A stretch of DNA of 19,388 nucleotides from the NCBI GenBank assembly GCA_023388965.1, contig JAEWFF010000051.1, positions 1-19,388 on the forward strand, read 5' to 3'. The notes under the pieces are model-generated. The model was not told the origin of the DNA, ran no database searches, and saw only the letters and a list, made by a program, of their open reading frames with translations. This stretch comes from Pseudomonadota bacterium. GTDB lineage: Bacteria; Pseudomonadota; Alphaproteobacteria; Rhizobiales; Methylopilaceae. Every line of letters begins with the position of its first letter. The first letter of the stretch is position 1. The translations under genes were made by a program, and so were the position numbers. Of the stretch, positions 18,014 through 19,388 are shown piece by piece.

Positions 18014-19135
18014 CTAGGCTTCATGCGCTCCGTTTTGACCTCCAGAATCGCCCGAACTTCTTTTCGTTCTGGACTTGACTTTCTGCGTTCTCCGCTTCAG
18101 GCCGGATCCGGAAACGGCGTTCCTGACTGTGCTTTCGCTGACATCTTGGCCAAGAGCTATGGTCGCCAGTATCTGTGTTGCAGTTAGCTGATGGCAGCCA
18201 ATCCAGCCATGAAGGCTGGCGGCAATGTGTCGGATGACATCATTGCGTCCCCAGTTACATGTGTCACTCCACTCTTTAGCCCCGTTGGCAAGTGTCTTGA
18301 TCGACGGACGCGGATCCAGATAGACGCTTTCCACTCCATCTTCCATCGAGTATTGGAGCGCCGCGAGATCATCGATGACAGCCTGGCGTACAACACCCGC
18401 GACACCCGCGCCATCAAGGCGTTTGAGAATGCGCTCTTTCGCAACGTCAAATTGCTTAGGGATGCGCTCATCAACGCATTGCCATGCCCCACGACTCACC
18501 TCTGATGCAATGGCCGCTGGATACATCCCAAACATCGCGCCGTTTCCCAAGCGATCAAGCTGCTTGCACAGCCCCATGACGTGCCCCTCTACAGCCGCCG
18601 CAATTGCTGCACGATCGGCGTTGCTCCGTTCAAGCCCAGGATCCACGTCTGCCATCACGAATTGCAGCATCACCAGAAGCGACCTCACCGGCCCCCAGGG
18701 TCGTCCGCCCTTCTCACGATAAGTAACTTGGGATCCACTCAGAAGATCAGCAATTATTCCGAGCAGCTCCTTGTCACTGGCAGATCGATCGAACTCCTTT
18801 ATCCGACCATCTTTGCGAGCCTGCTCTCCAGCTCTTTCAAAAGCGTCGCGCTTCGAATAGAGCAATTCCCAGACTGGATGCATACTGGCGCCATGCCGGA
18901 CCAGCGCGCAGATCACCTCGTCGTAGCCTGCGAAATACTCAACGTCCTCTGCAAGCTCGGCCTTGACCCACTGCGGGAGTGATCGCCATTCCTTGGGAAG
19001 TGCTTTGTTCAAGACGTGCATCTCGGCCCCATAGCTGTGTCCGGACGGATCTCCTTTGCTTTCGGCAACCTGCCTAATGGAGACCCATGGACTACCATGG
19101 GATGACTGACCTGCTTCCGGAAGAGGACAATCCAC
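18014..19135 (-). CDS. Unknown 373-aa island protein with basic C-terminal tail
   Basis: A soluble protein I do not recognise. It has ALPKEWRSLPQWVKAELAED near the start, a middle predicted helical region (LLVMLQFVMADVDPGLER), a stretch LTATQILATIALGQDVSES followed by TVRNAVSGSGLKRR that resembles a helix-turn-helix, and a strongly basic tail (RRTQKVKSRTKRSS), all suggesting DNA binding. The start is uncertain: GTG 19135 has AGGTGAGG just upstream; ATG 19021 (MHVLNKALPKEW) would give 335 aa. It is the first gene of the leftward maintenance run, 69 bp upstream of AlpA, and begins next to the right island end, as regulators or excision factors often do. Confidence 0.7.
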   Translation of the reverse strand: MDCPLPEAGQSSHGSPWVSIRQVAESKGDPSGHSYGAEMHVLNKALPKEWRSLPQWVKAELAEDVEYFAGYDEVICALVRHGASMHPVWELLYSKRDAFERAGEQARKDGRIKEFDRSASDKELLGIIADLLSGSQVTYREKGGRPWGPVRSLLVMLQFVMADVDPGLERSNADRAAIAAAVEGHVMGLCKQLDRLGNGAMFGMYPAAIASEVSRGAWQCVDERIPKQFDVAKERILKRLDGAGVAGVVRQAVIDDLAALQYSMEDGVESVYLDPRPSIKTLANGAKEWSDTCNWGRNDVIRHIAASLHGWIGCHQLTATQILATIALGQDVSESTVRNAVSGSGLKRRTQKVKSRTKRSSGDSGGQNGAHEA

Positions 19136-19174
19136 AGATCCTCACCTGATCGACTTGGGGTCACCAAAGCGTTG

Positions 19175-19194
19175 TGGGGGTACGTGTGGGGGTA
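19175..19194 (+). repeat. Paired TGGGGGTA boxes, right arm (putative integrase arm sites)
   Basis: TGGGGGTA at 19175-19182 and 19187-19194 with a 4-bp spacer (CGTG), the same arrangement and orientation as at 263-282. They lie 54 bp inside the right core repeat. In the excised circle both pairs would flank the joined core, as expected of attP arms. Confidence 0.65.
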
Positions 19195-19248
19195 TCTGAA
19201 CCAGCTTCCTGACACGAAATCCAATTAAATCAAATGGATATCGCGATC

Positions 19249-19271
19249 ATGAAAATCGCCAGCTGGAACGT
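19249..19271 (+). repeat. Right attachment-site core (attR)
   Basis: Matches 115-137 at 22 of 23 positions. It forms the first seven codons of the intact xth gene, and codon 7 (AAC, 19267-19269) is catalytic Asn7. Since island-derived DNA lies to its left, at least the start codon now used by xth may be of island origin. Confidence 0.85.
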
Positions 19272-19388
19272 CAACTCCCTCAACGTACGCTTGCCCCACC
19301 TGCTGCAGTGGCTGGAGACCGCCGCCCCCGACGTGGTCGGCCTGCAGGAAACCAAGCTGGTGGACGAGCGCTTCCCCGCCGAAGCCTT
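19249..19388 (+). CDS. xth: Exonuclease III, N-terminal part (cut by window end)
   Basis: The frame begins MKIASWNVNSLNVRL and continues with PDVVGLQETKLVDERFPAEA to the end of the window (46 codons). Asn7 and Glu34 (in LQETK), both catalytic in exonuclease III, are present. The enzyme is a 3'-5' exonuclease and AP endonuclease in base-excision repair. The island has replaced the original upstream region; an in-frame ATG at 19234 could add five residues (MDIAI). No strong ribosome-binding site precedes either ATG. The gene seems intact but under new, island-borne upstream control. Confidence 0.92.
   Translation, partial: MKIASWNVNSLNVRLPHLLQWLETAAPDVVGLQETKLVDERFPAEA

Overview
The window is an almost complete integrated genomic island of about 19.1 kb, with a few bases of host chromosome on each side. 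The DNA is GC-rich (mid-60s percent in most genes). The exonuclease III N-terminus at the right edge, the integrase type and a small NPATGLPM-motif protein suggest a gammaproteobacterium of the Xanthomonadaceae (Lysobacter, Luteimonas or Stenotrophomonas-like). That placement is an inference from style, not a search result.

Boundaries. The island sits in the first codons of the host xth (exonuclease III) gene. A 23-bp near-perfect direct repeat (22/23) encoding MKIASWN lies at 115-137 and 19249-19271. The left copy is a dead 17-codon stub of xth. The right copy is fused to the rest of xth, so the island now supplies the start codon and upstream region of that gene. Just inside each end is a pair of TGGGGGTA boxes with identical 4-bp spacing, probably integrase arm sites.

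Layout, left to right: (1) P4-type tyrosine integrase, + strand. (2) Two accessory genes on the - strand: a small membrane-anchored Gly/Ser-rich protein with two NPATGLPM repeats, and a secreted protein of unknown function. (3) A defence block on the - strand, transcribed right to left: SNF2-type helicase, a 178-bp structured leader, an AbiF/Abi_2 HEPN protein, a long type III-like DNA methyltransferase (Mod) and a type III-like helicase-nuclease (Res). AbiF, Mod and Res are separated by only 5 bp and 1 bp. (4) A 99-aa unknown gene divergent from the helicase, then about 600 bp with no convincing gene. (5) A second, smaller tyrosine recombinase. (6) A - strand island-maintenance run: an unknown 373-aa protein, an AlpA regulator, an unknown 136-aa protein, a RepA-like ATPase and an 89-aa protein. 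Three of these are joined by 4-bp ATGA overlaps.

How the parts may work together. Mod and Res look like a modification/restriction pair of type III style, with the SNF2 protein as an extra motor. The notable part is the segment between helicase and AbiF. It holds a sigma70-like promoter, then within a few bases a strong intrinsic terminator, so that a structured RNA of roughly 57 nt would be made. A hairpin then buries the AbiF ribosome-binding site. This promoter-small RNA-leaky terminator-toxin order is the layout of RNA-antitoxin toxin-antitoxin systems. AbiF proteins have recently been linked to an associated noncoding RNA antitoxin and to the ancestry of Cas13 (recalled from memory). The inferred model is a restriction-modification operon guarded by an RNA-controlled HEPN RNase, with low-level read-through of the terminator feeding AbiF, Mod and Res.
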